Positions 5,067 to 5,827 of a stretch of 5,827 bases of DNA are shown in pieces. Each line of letters begins with the position of its first letter. The first letter of the stretch is position 1. This DNA comes from Lachnospiraceae bacterium (GTDB taxonomy: Bacteria > Bacillota_A > Clostridia > Lachnospirales > Lachnospiraceae). The notes beneath the pieces were generated by a model. It was given only the letters and a program-made list of their open reading frames with translations. It was not told the DNA's origin and searched no databases. The stretch is from assembly GCA_031262285.1 (NCBI GenBank), contig JAISHZ010000303.1, forward strand, positions 1 through 5,827, given 5' to 3'. The translations under genes were made by a program, and so were the position numbers.

Positions 5067-5827
5067 ATGGGAGAGGATGGCCCCTACGCCAGTATACTGT
5101 TACTGCTATTGATTCTGTTGATCGATCAGTTTTTTTATCGTTTTGCGGCAGCCATTCCACAACTGAACGCAAAAGAACTTTTTCGTAAGACCGTGGAAGA
5201 AAACGACAAAAAATCCGGTCGTCTGATGCGAATCACCACGCATCCAACTGACTTTACCAATACCATGCTGTTGGTGGTGACGCTAAATCACCTGGGAGCG
5301 GGCATTTTCTTTTTCCCGATTTGGCAAAAAAACATACTCGCGTTTCTTAAATGGGTCAGCGGAGTCGGGCAGACGCCATCCGCGCTCCTATCTGTTCTAA
5401 GCGGTATTATCGCGATGCTTCTCTTCCTTTATGTACTGCTGTTGTTCGGTATGATCCTCCCGCAAAAACTGTCTTTGCGCAACCCTGCCAAATTCGCGAC
5501 TGCTTGGGTGAATGTGGCATACGCCGTGATTCTACTGCTTTGGCCATTTACGAAGGCAGCAAACGCTTTCGCGCAAGGGCTTACCAAACTTTTTGGTGCT
5601 AAAAAGACCTCCGATGCAGGTGATGTGACCGATGAGATTATCCATATGGTCAACGAGGGACATGAACAGGGGCTCATTCAAGCGAGCGAAGCGGAGATGA
5701 TACACAACATTTTCGACTTCGCGGACAAAGAAGCGCAGGACATCATGACCCCTAGGAGTCAGGTGATTGTAGTGGATGGGAAGCAGTCACTCGAAGAAGT
5801 GGTGGCGTTTATCCTGGACGAAAGCAA
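5067..5827 (+). CDS. HlyC/CorC (CNNM) family membrane protein with DUF21 and CBS domains, partial, C-terminus off the right edge
   Basis: The frame opens at ATG 5067 (GGAGG at 5052-5056, ten nt upstream; an in-frame TAA at 5058 rules out an earlier start) and runs to the window end, giving 253 residues of a family usually 400-450 long. Residues 1-180 form the DUF21/CNNM membrane domain: hydrophobic helices at about 8-30, 64-86, 104-131 and 144-168, with FGMILPQKLSLRNP (127-140) replacing the usual FGEIxPK-type motif. Residues 188-236 match the linker into the CBS pair: TDEIIHMVNEGHEQGLI, then EMIHNIFDF, then IMTPRSQVIVVD. Family members are cytoplasmic-membrane proteins linked to Mg2+ (or Co2+) export and tolerance; 'hemolysin' is a historical label. 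The FSASE-type serines of the first helix and the Glu of FGE seem absent (FFYRFAAA; FGM), so transport may be altered or lost. It has its own predicted promoter. Confidence 0.88.
   Translation, partial: MGEDGPYASILLLLLILLIDQFFYRFAAAIPQLNAKELFRKTVEENDKKSGRLMRITTHPTDFTNTMLLVVTLNHLGAGIFFFPIWQKNILAFLKWVSGVGQTPSALLSVLSGIIAMLLFLYVLLLFGMILPQKLSLRNPAKFATAWVNVAYAVILLLWPFTKAANAFAQGLTKLFGAKKTSDAGDVTDEIIHMVNEGHEQGLIQASEAEMIHNIFDFADKEAQDIMTPRSQVIVVDGKQSLEEVVAFILDES

Noticed and set aside
5351..5677. Open frames on both strands inside the CorC-like gene (5351-5602 plus, 5429-5677 minus)
   Set aside because: They overlap conserved DUF21/CBS linker coding sequence in the right frame and have no ribosome binding sites or family-like sequence.

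Overview
The window looks like chromosomal DNA of an endospore-forming Firmicute of the class Clostridia, probably close to the Lachnospiraceae. The evidence is a clear spoIIGA-sigE pair, a SpoVB/MurJ-like flippase with clostridial-type sequence, clostridial-style GlgA, strong GGAGG-type ribosome binding sites and a textbook 0A box (TGTCGAA). The family-level placement is a judgement from protein flavour, not from any search. I see no mobile element, CRISPR array, tRNA or rRNA.

Left third (1-1979, minus strand): glgA (ADP-glucose glycogen synthase) is followed after 19 nt by the first 170 codons of a polysaccharide/lipid II-type flippase that runs off the left edge. The two are probably cotranscribed from an extended -10 promoter at about 2101-2109. 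The mRNA leader of about 115 nt can fold into a nested stem structure.

Centre (1980-3871): a 308-bp divergent control region separates glgA from the spoIIG operon (spoIIGA, then sigE, plus strand). The spoIIG promoter keeps the odd architecture known from Bacillus subtilis: a consensus-like TTGACA and TATAAT separated by 21 nt instead of 17, a perfect 0A box about 80 nt upstream of the start point, and a 6/7 reverse-oriented 0A-like box over the -35. SpoIIGA is the membrane aspartic protease that removes the pro-sequence of the mother-cell sigma factor encoded just downstream. Canonical neighbours are missing: no ftsZ upstream and no sigG downstream.

Right third (3872-5827, plus strand): a predicted lipoprotein of unknown function carries a Ca-loop-like DTNGDG motif. 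After it come a short promoter region and the first 253 codons of a HlyC/CorC (CNNM, DUF21 plus CBS) membrane protein that runs off the right edge. That protein seems to lack several residues usual at the ion site of the family.

The genes form two themes. One is sporulation commitment (Spo0A control of spoIIG, then SpoIIGA processing of pro-sigma-E). The other is storage polysaccharide synthesis (glgA), placed head-to-head with it. The divergent region holds three 0A-like boxes with six or seven matches, one of them at the predicted glgA start point, so joint control by Spo0A is a testable idea. I do not see a clearly undescribed system. The divergent region and the glgA leader are the best candidates for new biology.
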